Positions 1 to 9,300 of a stretch of DNA of 64,000 bases are shown in pieces. Position 1 is the first letter of the stretch; the number at the start of each line of letters is the position of its first letter. A model generated the notes under the pieces. It searched no databases. It was not told the origin of the DNA and was given only the letters and a program-made list of their open reading frames with translations. The position numbers were made by a program, and so were the translations under genes. The stretch comes from an uncultured Eggerthellaceae bacterium (GTDB taxonomy: Bacteria; Actinomycetota; Coriobacteriia; Coriobacteriales; Eggerthellaceae). The stretch is from NCBI GenBank assembly GCA_947650915.1, contig CANSWY010000001.1, positions 62,001 to 126,000 of the forward strand, read 5' to 3'.

Positions 1-297
1 GAGGGTGCATGCCTTCAAGTCTTCAGAGGCGATGTCCTTCCCATCCACGCGTATGCGCTCTTCGAAGCGCGTGAGGTAGGGACTGGTGAAGATCCCGGTC
101 TTGAGACCGGCGGAGCGGCAGATGGCATCAAGGCATGCGCAGGTGGACCCTTTGCCGTTGGTGCCCGCCACATGCACGCAGCGCAAGCGCGCTTCAGGGT
201 GTTCCAGCAGCTCCATGAGGCGCTGGATGCGCGAAAGCTCCAGGCTCACTTTCTGCCAGCGCGGTTCGTTCAGGTATGCAACAGGATCGAAGCCCAT
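1..297 (-). CDS. folC: Folylpolyglutamate synthase / dihydrofolate synthase, N-terminal part (cut by window edge)
   Basis: Ninety-nine N-terminal codons are visible. The product would add glutamate to (dihydro)folate in the cytoplasm. The P-loop typical of Mur ligase-like FolC enzymes is clear at about residues 46-54 (HVAGTNGKGST), followed by the family signature TSPYLTRFEERI. The ATG at 297 fits the usual FolC N-terminus, in which a short helix (RIQRLMELLEHPE) precedes the P-loop. It is transcribed away from glmU, leaving about 117 bp for divergent promoters. The C-terminal ligase domain lies outside the window. Confidence 0.93.
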   Translation of the reverse strand, partial: MGFDPVAYLNEPRWQKVSLELSRIQRLMELLEHPEARLRCVHVAGTNGKGSTCACLDAICRSAGLKTGIFTSPYLTRFEERIRVDGKDIASEDLKACTL

Positions 298-414
298 GGG
301 GTGTCAGGGTAGCACGGACGATGGCCGCGCGCCTGCCTGATGAGGTCAGAGCTGAGACGCTTGTGGAATAATGTGGGCTGCTCCCAACAAGCTGACGTAC
401 TAGGAGGCTCATCC

Positions 415-1806
415 ATGAGAGAAGCAGCCATCGTGCTCGCCGCGGGCGCAGGCACGCGCATGAAGTCCAAGAAGCCGAAGGTGCTCCATGAGATCTTGGG
501 ACGTCCTTTGGTGATGTGGCCCATCGCGGCGCTGGCGGAAGCGGGCGTGGACGAGGTCACCGTGGTGACAGGTCCGGATGACGCCGCCATCCAAGAGGCG
601 GTCTCAGGGACGGCGGGCGTGGCCATCCAACAGGAGAAGCTGGGCACGGGAGACGCCGCGAAAGCCGCCATGGCCACGGAGGCGCTCAAAGGCTTCGAAG
701 GCAGCGTCGTGGTGGTCTACGGGGATTGCCCCCTCATCACGGCCGACACCATCCGCAGCCTGCTGGATGCGCGCGCACGGGAGGACGCGGGGTGCGTGGT
801 GCTCACGTTCCGCGCAGAGGATCCGTTCGGCTATGGGCGCATCGTGCGTGAGGATTCGTTCACGGAGGCATCTCCTTCAGGGGAGGTGGTGGCCATCGTG
901 GAGCAGAAGGATGCCGATGAGGCGCATGCGGCCATCACGGAATGCAACTCCGGATTCTATTGCTTCGATGCTGCGGCGCTCAGGGATGCGCTCGCGCGCA
1001 TCACGAACGACAATGCGCAGGGTGAGTACTATCTGACCGATGCCATCGCGCTTCTGCGGGAAGACGGGCGCAAAGTGGTGGCCCTTGAGACGGCGTGCGT
1101 GGAGGATTGTTTCGGCGTCAATTCGCGCGTGCAGCTGGCTGAGGCTGCCCGCATCATGCAGCAGCGCATCAACCGTGCGCACATGGAGGCGGGAGTCACG
1201 ATGCTGGCGCCGGAGCTGGTCTGGATCGGGCCTGACGTCACGCTGGCGCGTGACGTTGAGATCTTGCAGAACGTGACCCTCATGGGCAGTACGCGCATCG
1301 GTGAGGATTCCCTCATCGGGCCGGATTCGCGCCTCACGGACACGGTGGTGGGTGCGGGTTGCACCGTTGATGAAACGGTGGCCGTGGAGGCGCAGTTGGA
1401 TGACGGCGCGACAGCTGGGCCGCGCGCCTATCTGCGCCCGGGCGCGCATCTGTGCGCAGGGGCCAAGGCGGGCACCCATGTGGAGATCAAGAAATCCATC
1501 ATCGGTGCCGGTTCCAAGGTGCCGCATCTGTCCTACATAGGGGATGCCATGGTGGGCACGGGGGTGAACATCGGAGCCGGGTCCATCACCTGCAACTATG
1601 ATGGTGCGATGAAGCATGCCACCACTATCGGGGATGGCGCGTTCATCGGTTCTGACACCATGATGGTGGCGCCCGTTGCCATCGGGCGGGATGTCACGGT
1701 GGGCGCAGGATCGGTCATCACGAAGGATGTCCCGGATGAGGCGTTGGCGGTGGCGCGGGCTCGTGAGAGCATCTACGAGGGCTGGACGCCGCGCCACCGG
1801 AAATGA
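415..1806 (+). CDS. glmU: Bifunctional GlmU: GlcN-1-P acetyltransferase / UDP-GlcNAc pyrophosphorylase
   Basis: A cytoplasmic enzyme of 463 aa that makes UDP-GlcNAc for peptidoglycan by acetylating glucosamine-1-phosphate and then uridylating it. The nucleotidyltransferase signature LAAGAGTRMKSKKPK is at residues 8-22. From about residue 250 the protein turns into hexapeptide repeats of a left-handed beta-helix, with GTHVEIKKS and NIGAGSITCNYDG typical of the acetyltransferase half. I chose the ATG at 415 because AGGAGG sits just upstream and the reading frame before it has no family similarity. It leads a glmU-prs-pth run, an order common in Gram-positive bacteria. Confidence 0.97.
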   Translation: MREAAIVLAAGAGTRMKSKKPKVLHEILGRPLVMWPIAALAEAGVDEVTVVTGPDDAAIQEAVSGTAGVAIQQEKLGTGDAAKAAMATEALKGFEGSVVVVYGDCPLITADTIRSLLDARAREDAGCVVLTFRAEDPFGYGRIVREDSFTEASPSGEVVAIVEQKDADEAHAAITECNSGFYCFDAAALRDALARITNDNAQGEYYLTDAIALLREDGRKVVALETACVEDCFGVNSRVQLAEAARIMQQRINRAHMEAGVTMLAPELVWIGPDVTLARDVEILQNVTLMGSTRIGEDSLIGPDSRLTDTVVGAGCTVDETVAVEAQLDDGATAGPRAYLRPGAHLCAGAKAGTHVEIKKSIIGAGSKVPHLSYIGDAMVGTGVNIGAGSITCNYDGAMKHATTIGDGAFIGSDTMMVAPVAIGRDVTVGAGSVITKDVPDEALAVARARESIYEGWTPRHRK

Positions 1807-1878
1807 CATTCCTCGGTGCTGGCGGGCTTGCCAGCGCATACAATGCGTGATGTCACCTGATTCGAAGGGGAGTTCCAC

Positions 1879-2859
1879 ATGACGGAGATGCAGAAGTCGC
1901 TGGCGTTGTTCTCGGGATCCATCAGCCCTGAATTGGCTGAGCGCATCGCGGATCAGCTGGGGGTGGATCTGGGCAACGTGAAGCTGGAGAAGTTCGCCAA
2001 CGGAGAGATCTACGCACGCTACATGGAAAGCCTGCGCGGGGCTGATGTGTTCCTCATCCAGTCCGTCGCCGGCAACGGGGATGCGGATGTGAATGACGCT
2101 CTCATGGAGCTCCTCATCATGGCGGATGCTGCCAAGCGCGCTTCTGCCCGCACCATCACTGCGGTCATCACCCATTACGGTTACGCGCGCCAAGACCGCA
2201 AAGCCGCCGCGCGCGAGCCCATCACGGCGAAGCTGGTGGCGAACCTCATCACCACCTCCGGCATCACGCGCGTCATGACCATAGATCTGCATCAAGGCCA
2301 GATCCAAGGCTTCTTCGACATGCCGGTGGACCATCTGACGGCGCTTCCCATCCTGGCTGACTACTTCAAGGCGAAGGGTTTTCCGTGCGAGAAGGTCTGC
2401 GTGGTGTCTCCGGACGTGGGACGCGCGAAGGCGGCGAAGAAGCTCTCTGACATGCTGGAGGCTGATCTGGCCATCATGCACAAGGGGCGCCCTGGCCACA
2501 ACAAGGCAGAGATCACGGCCCTCATCGGAGACGTCGAAGGCAAGATCTGCATCATCAACGATGACATGATAGACACCGGCGGCACCATCGTTGCTGCTGC
2601 GGACACGCTGAAGCAAAAGGGCGCAGAGGCGGTCTACATCTGCTGCACGCATCCGGTGTTCTCCGGTCCCGCCTATGAGCGGCTGGAGAACGCTCCGGTG
2701 GAAGAGATCGTGGTCTGCGACACCATCCCCGTGCCCGAGGAGCGCCAGACGGGCAAGATTCGCGTGGTGAGCGTGGCTCCGCTGTTCGCCCGCGCCATCG
2801 CGAACGTGTACAACAACGGTTCGGTCAGCTCCCTCTTCGATCCGGACTTCGCTCTGTAA
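1879..2859 (+). CDS. prs: Ribose-phosphate pyrophosphokinase (PRPP synthetase)
   Basis: A 326-aa enzyme that makes PRPP from ribose-5-phosphate and ATP for nucleotide, His and Trp synthesis. It shows the family N-terminus (LFSGSISPELAERIADQLG), the FANGEIYARY segment, the flexible loop GYARQDRKAAAREPITAKL and the PRPP-binding loop NDDMIDTGGTI at about residues 227-237. Length matches class I Prs. The start follows a GGGGAG ribosome site. It ends 3 bp before pth, so the two genes are probably cotranscribed. Confidence 0.97.
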   Translation: MTEMQKSLALFSGSISPELAERIADQLGVDLGNVKLEKFANGEIYARYMESLRGADVFLIQSVAGNGDADVNDALMELLIMADAAKRASARTITAVITHYGYARQDRKAAAREPITAKLVANLITTSGITRVMTIDLHQGQIQGFFDMPVDHLTALPILADYFKAKGFPCEKVCVVSPDVGRAKAAKKLSDMLEADLAIMHKGRPGHNKAEITALIGDVEGKICIINDDMIDTGGTIVAAADTLKQKGAEAVYICCTHPVFSGPAYERLENAPVEEIVVCDTIPVPEERQTGKIRVVSVAPLFARAIANVYNNGSVSSLFDPDFAL

Positions 2860-2862
2860 ACG

Positions 2863-3447
2863 GTGCTCATCGGGAAGAAAGAACCGGTCTCTTGGCTCAT
2901 CGCAGGCCTGGGGAATCCGGGCGAGGAATACGCGGAGACCAGGCATAACGCCGGTTTCCAGGTGGCGGAAGCGCTGGCAGAGGATGTGGGGGCACGATTC
3001 TGGAAGACGGAATGCGGCGCGCGCACGGCACGGGGGCGCTTGGCCGGTGAAGAGGTCTTGTTCGCCCTGCCGCAGAGCTTCATGAACACCTCTGGCGGCC
3101 CAGTGTCCAAGCTCTGCCGCGAATACGGCGTGGCACCCGATCGTTTGGTCGTCATCCATGACGAACTGGACATCCCCGCTGGCACCATCCGTGTGAAGTT
3201 CGGCGGCGGGCACGCCGGCCACAACGGGCTGCGCTCCCTTTGTGACAAGCTGGGAACGCGGGATTGGTACCGCGTGCGCATCGGCATCGGTCGCCCGCCC
3301 GGGCGCATGCCGGTGGCTGATTTCGTGCTGAAGAGCCCGCGCGGGGAAGAGGCTGACCTGTTCAACCAAGCCGTGCAGGAGGGAGCGCGAGCGGTGCCCT
3401 ATCTCATGGAGCATGGTCTGGCTGAGACGCAGGCGAGGTTCAACTGA
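2863..3447 (+). CDS. pth: Peptidyl-tRNA hydrolase
   Basis: A 194-aa esterase that frees tRNA from prematurely released peptidyl-tRNA. It has the hallmark GLGNPGEEYAETRHNAGF, with the catalytic His at residue 28, and later the family motifs FMNTSGGPV and HDELDIPAGTIRVKFGGGHAGHNGLRS. It starts with GTG 3 bp after prs, so the protein carries about ten residues before the usual start of the fold. Its stop overlaps the next start (TGATG), suggesting translational coupling. Confidence 0.96.
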   Translation: MLIGKKEPVSWLIAGLGNPGEEYAETRHNAGFQVAEALAEDVGARFWKTECGARTARGRLAGEEVLFALPQSFMNTSGGPVSKLCREYGVAPDRLVVIHDELDIPAGTIRVKFGGGHAGHNGLRSLCDKLGTRDWYRVRIGIGRPPGRMPVADFVLKSPRGEEADLFNQAVQEGARAVPYLMEHGLAETQARFN

Positions 3448-4061
3448 TGGCGTACCGGACGGTGGAGGGTGCCGTTGAGGCGGAAGTGGTGGAGAAGAAG
3501 TCCCGCTTCATCGCGCATCTGGCCCACGTGGAAACGGAAGAGGAAGCTCTGGCCTTTCTGGATGGAGTGAGGTCAGAGAACCAGCAAGCGCGCCACAACG
3601 TCTATGCCTATCTCCTGCGTAGCGGGCGCACGCGTTACTCCGATGATGGGGAGCCTGCGCAAACCTCAGGCATGCCCACGTTCCAGGTGCTGGAACGTGC
3701 GGGCTTGGCGGACGTCATCTGCGTCACCACGCGGTATTTCGGGGGCGTGCTCTTGGGCACGGGCGGCTTGGTGCGCGCCTACACCCAAGCGGCTCAAGCG
3801 GCGCTCGCCATCGCGCGCATCGTGTCAGTGGAGCGCTGCGTGGACATCAGCGTGAGCGTGCCTTACCCCGAACACGATGCAGTGGTGCGCCGCATCCAGG
3901 AAGCCGGAGCGCGGGTGCAAGGGTCTGCTTATTCAGATAAGGTGCAGCTGGATGTGCGCGTGCTGGAAGCCGACGCGGATGCGCTCATGCGCGCCCTCAC
4001 CGAAGCCTCCCGTGGCCAAGCCGCCTTGGAAGCCACCGCTCCCTTCGACGCGCCCTTCTGA
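3447..4061 (+). CDS. YigZ/IMPACT family protein
   Basis: This 204-aa protein has the IMPACT-family core: an N-terminal KKSRFIAHLAHVETEEEALAFL segment, then RYSDDGEPAQTSGMP and TTRYFGGVLLGTGGLVRAYTQAAQAAL, followed by a C-terminal DUF1949-like domain. The family is linked to translation factors and stress, but the biochemical role in bacteria is not settled. The ATG overlaps the pth stop codon by one base, so it is the last gene of the glmU-prs-pth unit. The ORF ends shortly before a large inverted repeat that may act as its 3' boundary. Confidence 0.92.
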   Translation: MAYRTVEGAVEAEVVEKKSRFIAHLAHVETEEEALAFLDGVRSENQQARHNVYAYLLRSGRTRYSDDGEPAQTSGMPTFQVLERAGLADVICVTTRYFGGVLLGTGGLVRAYTQAAQAALAIARIVSVERCVDISVSVPYPEHDAVVRRIQEAGARVQGSAYSDKVQLDVRVLEADADALMRALTEASRGQAALEATAPFDAPF

Positions 4062-4189
4062 GTCAGTTCCACAGATCAAGCTTCTCTCTCTTGCTGGAAG
4101 CGCATGGCTGACAGCCGTCGCTGAAACCCTTCGGTTTGAGTTGCATCCATTCCTGCTTTGGGGCAGTCGGTGGATCCTTTGGGCAACCG

Positions 4190-4326
4190 CATGTGCAGAA
4201 GGGATGTGCAAAAGGGACGTCCCAAATCGCACATAGAGGTGTTTTTTCGGTGTTCATCATCTTTTTCTATGTGCGATTTGGAACGTCCCTTTTGCACATC
4301 CAATTTGGAACGTCCCTTCTGCACAT
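4190..4326. repeat. GGGACGTCCC-core compound inverted repeat, copy 1
   Basis: Two 34-bp arms at 4204-4237 and 4266-4299 are inverted copies with one mismatch, separated by 28 bp. Partial outer copies flank them (4190-4203 and 4300-4326). Each arm is close to a palindrome itself: ATGTGC...GGGACGTCCC...GCACAT. The left arm carries GGGACGTCCC, the right arm GGAACGTCCC. The same architecture recurs near 28976 and 51900. The rest of the 378-bp gap (4062-4440) shows no gene. The repeat lies downstream of the YigZ-type gene and beyond the end of a convergent gene, so it could act as a terminator. Confidence 0.88.
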
Positions 4327-4440
4327 CGGCGGACGATGCGGTTCAGGAATCGTTTGGAGCGAGGTCCATATGCTGTCTGGATGCTGGCAGCGAACGATCG
4401 GAGCGGATGCATGTTCCGCCCTGTGACCCTCGGATCGCGT

Positions 4441-4908
4441 TCAGAGGGCTTGTAGGGTGCGGATGGTGGATTGGGCGCTGGCGGGAACGGAGAGGGTGAC
4501 GGCGCCTGCCGCAGTCTGGACGGTGACGATGGACGGGTCATCGTAGGTGGTGAGCGTGATGGCGGTGCCCTCATGGTCCAAGTCAACGCTCCCGGTGGGA
4601 ACGGCACCGACAGGCAGCGTGGCCACCTGCCAGCTTTGGATGTCCAGGTCATCTATCATGGCGTCCACCATGGTTTCCGGAAGCCCTGTCATCTGGGATA
4701 TGGATGCGGTGTTGTCCCGCAGGAGCGTGTCTGCTTTCTCCTTGATGCCGATGGCATTCAGGGCCGCGTTCGCAGCACCGGCGCCCGCCTGATCCGCAGC
4801 TTGGGAAATGGGGTTGTCCACCCCGTTCTTCGCCAGCAGCACGCCGCCGCCGAGGATCACGATGCAGGCCAAGAGCAGCGCGGCCATCGCTTTCATGAGC
4901 TTCTTCAT
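4441..4908 (-). CDS. Hypothetical exported or membrane-anchored protein
   Basis: A 155-aa protein I do not recognise. The N-terminus (KKLMKAMAALLLACIVILGGGVLLA) is a signal peptide or single membrane anchor. The remainder is Ala/Thr/Asp-rich and predicted extracytoplasmic, with no catalytic motif that I can see. The sequence just before the ATG has no strong ribosome site, so the start is less certain than the frame. It lies in the same direction as the phosphofructokinase gene but 67 bp downstream of it. Confidence 0.7.
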   Translation of the reverse strand: MKKLMKAMAALLLACIVILGGGVLLAKNGVDNPISQAADQAGAGAANAALNAIGIKEKADTLLRDNTASISQMTGLPETMVDAMIDDLDIQSWQVATLPVGAVPTGSVDLDHEGTAITLTTYDDPSIVTVQTAAGAVTLSVPASAQSTIRTLQAL

Positions 4909-4975
4909 GGGTGGGGATTCTACCTCATGGGCCTGAAGCGCGTCTGAAAGGGTGGCCGCACAGTTGGAAGATGCG

Positions 4976-6187
4976 TCAGCGCAGGTTGTAGGGCTTCACC
5001 GTCTTCGGCATCCCGTCCGATCCGTAGATGATGGCGGGCTCTCCAGCCACCAACGGGCGGAAGTAATCAAGAGCCTCTTCGGTCACGCCAAGGTACCCGG
5101 GGCGGATCCAGTCCTCAGGGAAGGCTTTCACGTAGTTCGCGAACTCTGCGGCGGGACCGGCGAAGTATTCGGCATTGTAAGCGCCCGCGTTCGTTCGACC
5201 GCGCTTCACGCCCACCACTTGGGCGGTGAACGCAGGGTCGGCGGAGCGCATGTGCGCGGTAAGGCCCAGCTCATATGCTTCCGTCACGTCCACCTTCGAT
5301 TGCGCGAAGTTCGAAGAGCGGGCCGCGCGCGAAAGGTCCTGCACCACGCCGCGCGGGGCGATGCCCGCATCCACGATCATCTGCTTCAGCGTGAGGGCGG
5401 CTCCTCCCAGCACAGCGTGCGCGAAGCCGTCGTTGGCGCTCTCGCCGGCGGACAGGTACGTGCCATCAGCGTAGCGCGCCCCTTCGCTCACCACGATGTA
5501 GCAGGAACCTTGATCGTCCATCTTCTGCTGCACGCAAGCGAGGAACTCATCGCGCTGGAAGCTGATCTCAGGCAGCACCAGAAGGTCCACATCCCCGGAC
5601 AGGCAGCAGCTGGCTGCCAGCCATCCGGCGTCCCGCCCCATGGTTTCCAGCACGAAGACCTCCGGGCGCGTGTAGGCGTCGTAATCCAGCTTGGTGGCGT
5701 GGCATACCAAGTTCGCCAGCTTCGCGGCCGAAGGGAACCCCGGGCAATGGTCTGGGGGGACCAGATCGTTGTCCACTGTCTTCGGGATGCCGATGAAGCG
5801 CTTGCTGGAACCGGCAGCGGCTGCCCATTCCGAGAGCGCATCCACGGTGTCCATGGAATCATTGCCGCCGATGTAGAAGAACGTGTCCACATCATGTTCG
5901 TCCATCACTTCGAGGAGACGCGTGAAATCAGCGTCTTGACCGCGCTTCAGCTTGTAGCGGCAGGTGCCCAGAGCGGATGAGGGCGTCTGCTTGAGGATCT
6001 CCAGTTCATCTCCAGGCACCTCTGTCAGGTCATAAAGGGAACCGGCCAGCACGCCCTCTATGCCATGGATGCCGCCCAGCACGCGCTGGTAGAGAGGGTT
6101 CAGTTGGTTCGCTCTGATGACGCCGGCCAAAGAGGCGTTGATGACGGCGGTCGGTCCGCCCGATTGCGCTACGAGACAGTTCCCCAT
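4976..6187 (-). CDS. Phosphofructokinase, probably pyrophosphate-dependent
   Basis: A 403-aa glycolytic enzyme that phosphorylates fructose-6-phosphate. Features of the PPi-using clade are PKTVDNDL (Lys instead of the Gly of ATP enzymes) and GGNDSMDT, where Asp replaces the Gly that makes room for ATP. The N-terminal loop AQSGGPTAVINASLAG and the substrate loop ETMGRDAGWLAA are also present. I chose the ATG at 6187 because GGAG sits upstream and the protein then begins at the nucleotide-binding strand; the frame itself is open to 6211. PPi dependence is inferred from motifs only. Confidence 0.92.
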   Translation of the reverse strand: MGNCLVAQSGGPTAVINASLAGVIRANQLNPLYQRVLGGIHGIEGVLAGSLYDLTEVPGDELEILKQTPSSALGTCRYKLKRGQDADFTRLLEVMDEHDVDTFFYIGGNDSMDTVDALSEWAAAAGSSKRFIGIPKTVDNDLVPPDHCPGFPSAAKLANLVCHATKLDYDAYTRPEVFVLETMGRDAGWLAASCCLSGDVDLLVLPEISFQRDEFLACVQQKMDDQGSCYIVVSEGARYADGTYLSAGESANDGFAHAVLGGAALTLKQMIVDAGIAPRGVVQDLSRAARSSNFAQSKVDVTEAYELGLTAHMRSADPAFTAQVVGVKRGRTNAGAYNAEYFAGPAAEFANYVKAFPEDWIRPGYLGVTEEALDYFRPLVAGEPAIIYGSDGMPKTVKPYNLR

Positions 6188-6368
6188 GGGTTCGCTCCTT
6201 CTCCCTCTCATCGGTCACGGTTTTTGCGATTATAGGCGGTGCGCTGCAGATGCTGGACGCGATCTGCGAGCGTTCATCATTCCGTTTTTCATGTGATGTC
6301 CCGCGCGCGTTCGGCATCTGTGCGAAAATGAAACGAAAAGGATTCGAGAGGCACAAGAGGCTCATCTG

Positions 6369-9300
6369 ATGACGACTCGTTTCAGGATGCGCGCATGCGC
6401 TCCGGATGCTGTGGCGCGCATATGCCAGGCGCATCCCATGCCCGGGTTCATGGCGCGCACGCTCGCGAACAGGGGCATCCAGACGCCGGAGGCTGTGGAG
6501 GCGTTCTTGCACCCGTCGCTTGCGCGCGATTGGCTGAATCCCTATGACCTGCCGGACATGGAACGCATCGCAAGCCAGCTCTGTCAAGCAATCGATGATC
6601 AGCAACACATCGTCGTGTTCGGTGATTTCGACTTGGATGGCATCTCGGCCACCACGGTGCTCACGCGCGGTCTGCGCCAGGTGGGCGCGCGCGTCACGCC
6701 CTTCATCCCGAAACGTGCCGAAGAGGGTTACGGCCTCACGCTGGCTGCGTTCGAACGCCTGCGCCCGCTGGGTCCTGATCTGATCATCACTGTGGACTGC
6801 GGGATCGCCTGCAAGGACGAGGTGGCCGCCATCCAGGAGGCTGGCATCCAGGTCATCGTGACGGATCACCACGAAGCGGGAGACCTGGTTCCCGAAGGCA
6901 TCCCGGTGTGCGATCCGAAGGCGGTGCCCGGACATCCCTCAGCCGTGCTCGCAGGCGTGGGCGTGGCGCTCAAGGTGGTGCAAGCGGTGGGGGGACGCCG
7001 TGGATATCCCCATCTGTGGCGCGAATACACCGATCTGGCCACGTTGGGCACCGTGGCCGATCTCATGCCCATGGTCGGAGAGAACCGCGCGCTGGTCTCT
7101 GATGGCCTTGAGCGTTTGAATGCGGCACCGCGGCCCTGCATAGCTGCTCTCATAGGTTGTGCGAAGCCGGATGGGAAGCCCCTCACGTCCACGAACTTGA
7201 GCTTCTCGCTCATACCGCGGCTCAATGCAGCGGGCCGGATGGGGGATGCTGACTGCGCGCTGGACCTCTTGATGACGGATGACTACGATGAGGCCTGCGC
7301 GCTGGCTGCCAAGCTGGAAGGGATCAACGACAGTCGCCGCGAGACGGAGGCAGAGGTGGCTGAGGCCGCTAAAGCGCAGGCTGCGCAGAAGCATGTGGGC
7401 GGCCGATCCATCGTGGTGTCTGGAGAGGGCTGGCATGAAGGCGTTAAGGGCATCGTGGCCTCGCGACTGGTGGGCGTCTATCACGTGCCCGCCATGTTGT
7501 TCTCCATCGTGGATGGGGAAGCGCGTGGATCGGGCCGTTCCTATGGCGGCGTGAACCTGTTCCAGGCGGTGGAGAGCGCTTCAAGCCTGCTCACCCGTTT
7601 CGGAGGCCATGGGGCGGCCGTGGGCGTCACGCTTCCTGCAGAGAACCTCCCTGCGTTCGAGCGCGCGCTGGAAGAGCACATGCAGTCTCTTCCCGCTGAG
7701 CAGTTCGAGAGCCGCGTGGATGTGGATGCGGAAGTGCGCTTGGCTGACCTCACGTTGGAGAACGTGGCGCAGCTGGAGCAGTTGGCTCCGTTCGGCCAGG
7801 AGGCGCCGGAGCCGCGCTTTCTGGTTCGCAACGTCTCTCTTGCGAACGGAAGAGCCGTGGGCGCGAGCAAGAATCATTTTTCTTTTCAGCTGAGCGATGG
7901 CCGCACGAACGTGTCCGCCATCATGTTCAACTGTGCGGATCTGGATGCTTATCTTGCCAGTGACCGCTTGGCTGACGTGGCTTTCACGGTTCAGGTGGAT
8001 GAATGGCGCGGCCGCAAGAGCGTGAAGGCCATGGTGGACGCCATTGCGCCGGCCAGGCCGTGCGCTGCCTTGCGCGACATGATGGATCCGCGCGTGGCGG
8101 AATTCTTCGATGAGCTGTTCGATGCGTGCGATGGCGGAGAAGTGGCGGTCATGGACCGCACGGCCATGAGCGCTGACGCTGCACAGGAGAACGGAGACCT
8201 CCTGTGTGCCCGTGAAGGGTGGGAGCGTCTTGCGCGCGAAGACCCAGCGGCGCTGGAGCGTGAATTGGTGGCCGCCATCATCGGCACCCGCAGCCTCCAC
8301 CCAGCGCAAGCAGAGATCCTGCGGCGCTTGAAGAGCGGCCAGTCCACTTTGGGCATCATGGCCACAGGGCGCGGCAAATCGCTCGTGTTCCAAGTGCATG
8401 CCGCACTGTTGGCCCTGGGATCCGGCAAGGCCAGCCTTTTCGTCTATCCGTTGCGCGCGCTCATGGCTGATCAGGCATTCCATCTTGAGCGCCAGTTCGC
8501 TCGGTTCGGATTGGTGTGCCGCGTGTTGAACGGGGAATGCAGCCAGCGGGAGCGCGAAGAGACCTACGCGGGCCTGGCGGACGGTTCGGTGGACATCGTC
8601 ATGACCACACCTGAATACCTCTCATTCCACGCCGATCGCATCTCTCAGTGCGGGCGCATCGGGTTCATGGTGGTGGATGAGGCGCATCACATCGGGCAGG
8701 CGAAGGCAGGCCAACGCCCGGCCTATGCGCACCTGGGAGATGTGGTGGGCAAGCTGGGCGCGCCCACGGTCCTGGCGCTCACAGCCACGGCCCCGGCGGA
8801 GGTGGCGCGGGCTGCCATGGCGGCGCTCTCCATCCGTGAGCGCGTGGTGGATGACGCCAGCCGTGACAACCTGCACGTGGATGATCAGCGCAACATCCGC
8901 GGGCGCGATGATTATCTGGCCCACATCGTGGCCAGTGGCGGCAAATGCGTCATCTATGTGAACTCCCGCGAACAGTCCGTGGGCGTGGCGCGCCGTCTGC
9001 GCCGCCGCGTGCCCCAGCTGGCGCTCCAGATCGGTTTCTACAACGCCGCGCTCTCGCGCGATGAGCGCAAGCGCATCGAAGACCTGTTCCGGACGGGCCA
9101 GATGCAGGTGCTGGTAGCCACGTCCGCGTTCGGTGAAGGGATAGACATCCCTGACATCCGCCATGTGGTGCTCTACCACATGCCGTTCTCCGACGTGGAA
9201 TTCAACCAGATGAGCGGGCGTGCGGGCCGGGACGGCCAGGATGCATGGGTGCATCTGCTGTACGGCCGCGCTGACGTTTCGATCAATGAGGGCATCTTGG

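Noticed and set aside
877-3414. 845-codon minus-strand open frame
   Set aside because: Lies across glmU, prs and pth, which have full motif support; its translation is His/Arg-rich with no recognisable domain, typical of a GC-rich shadow frame.
4976-6187. Reading the phosphofructokinase as a novel enzyme because of GGNDS
   Set aside because: The GGNDSM/PKTVDND combination is a known form of the PPi-type clade, so it is not unusual by itself.
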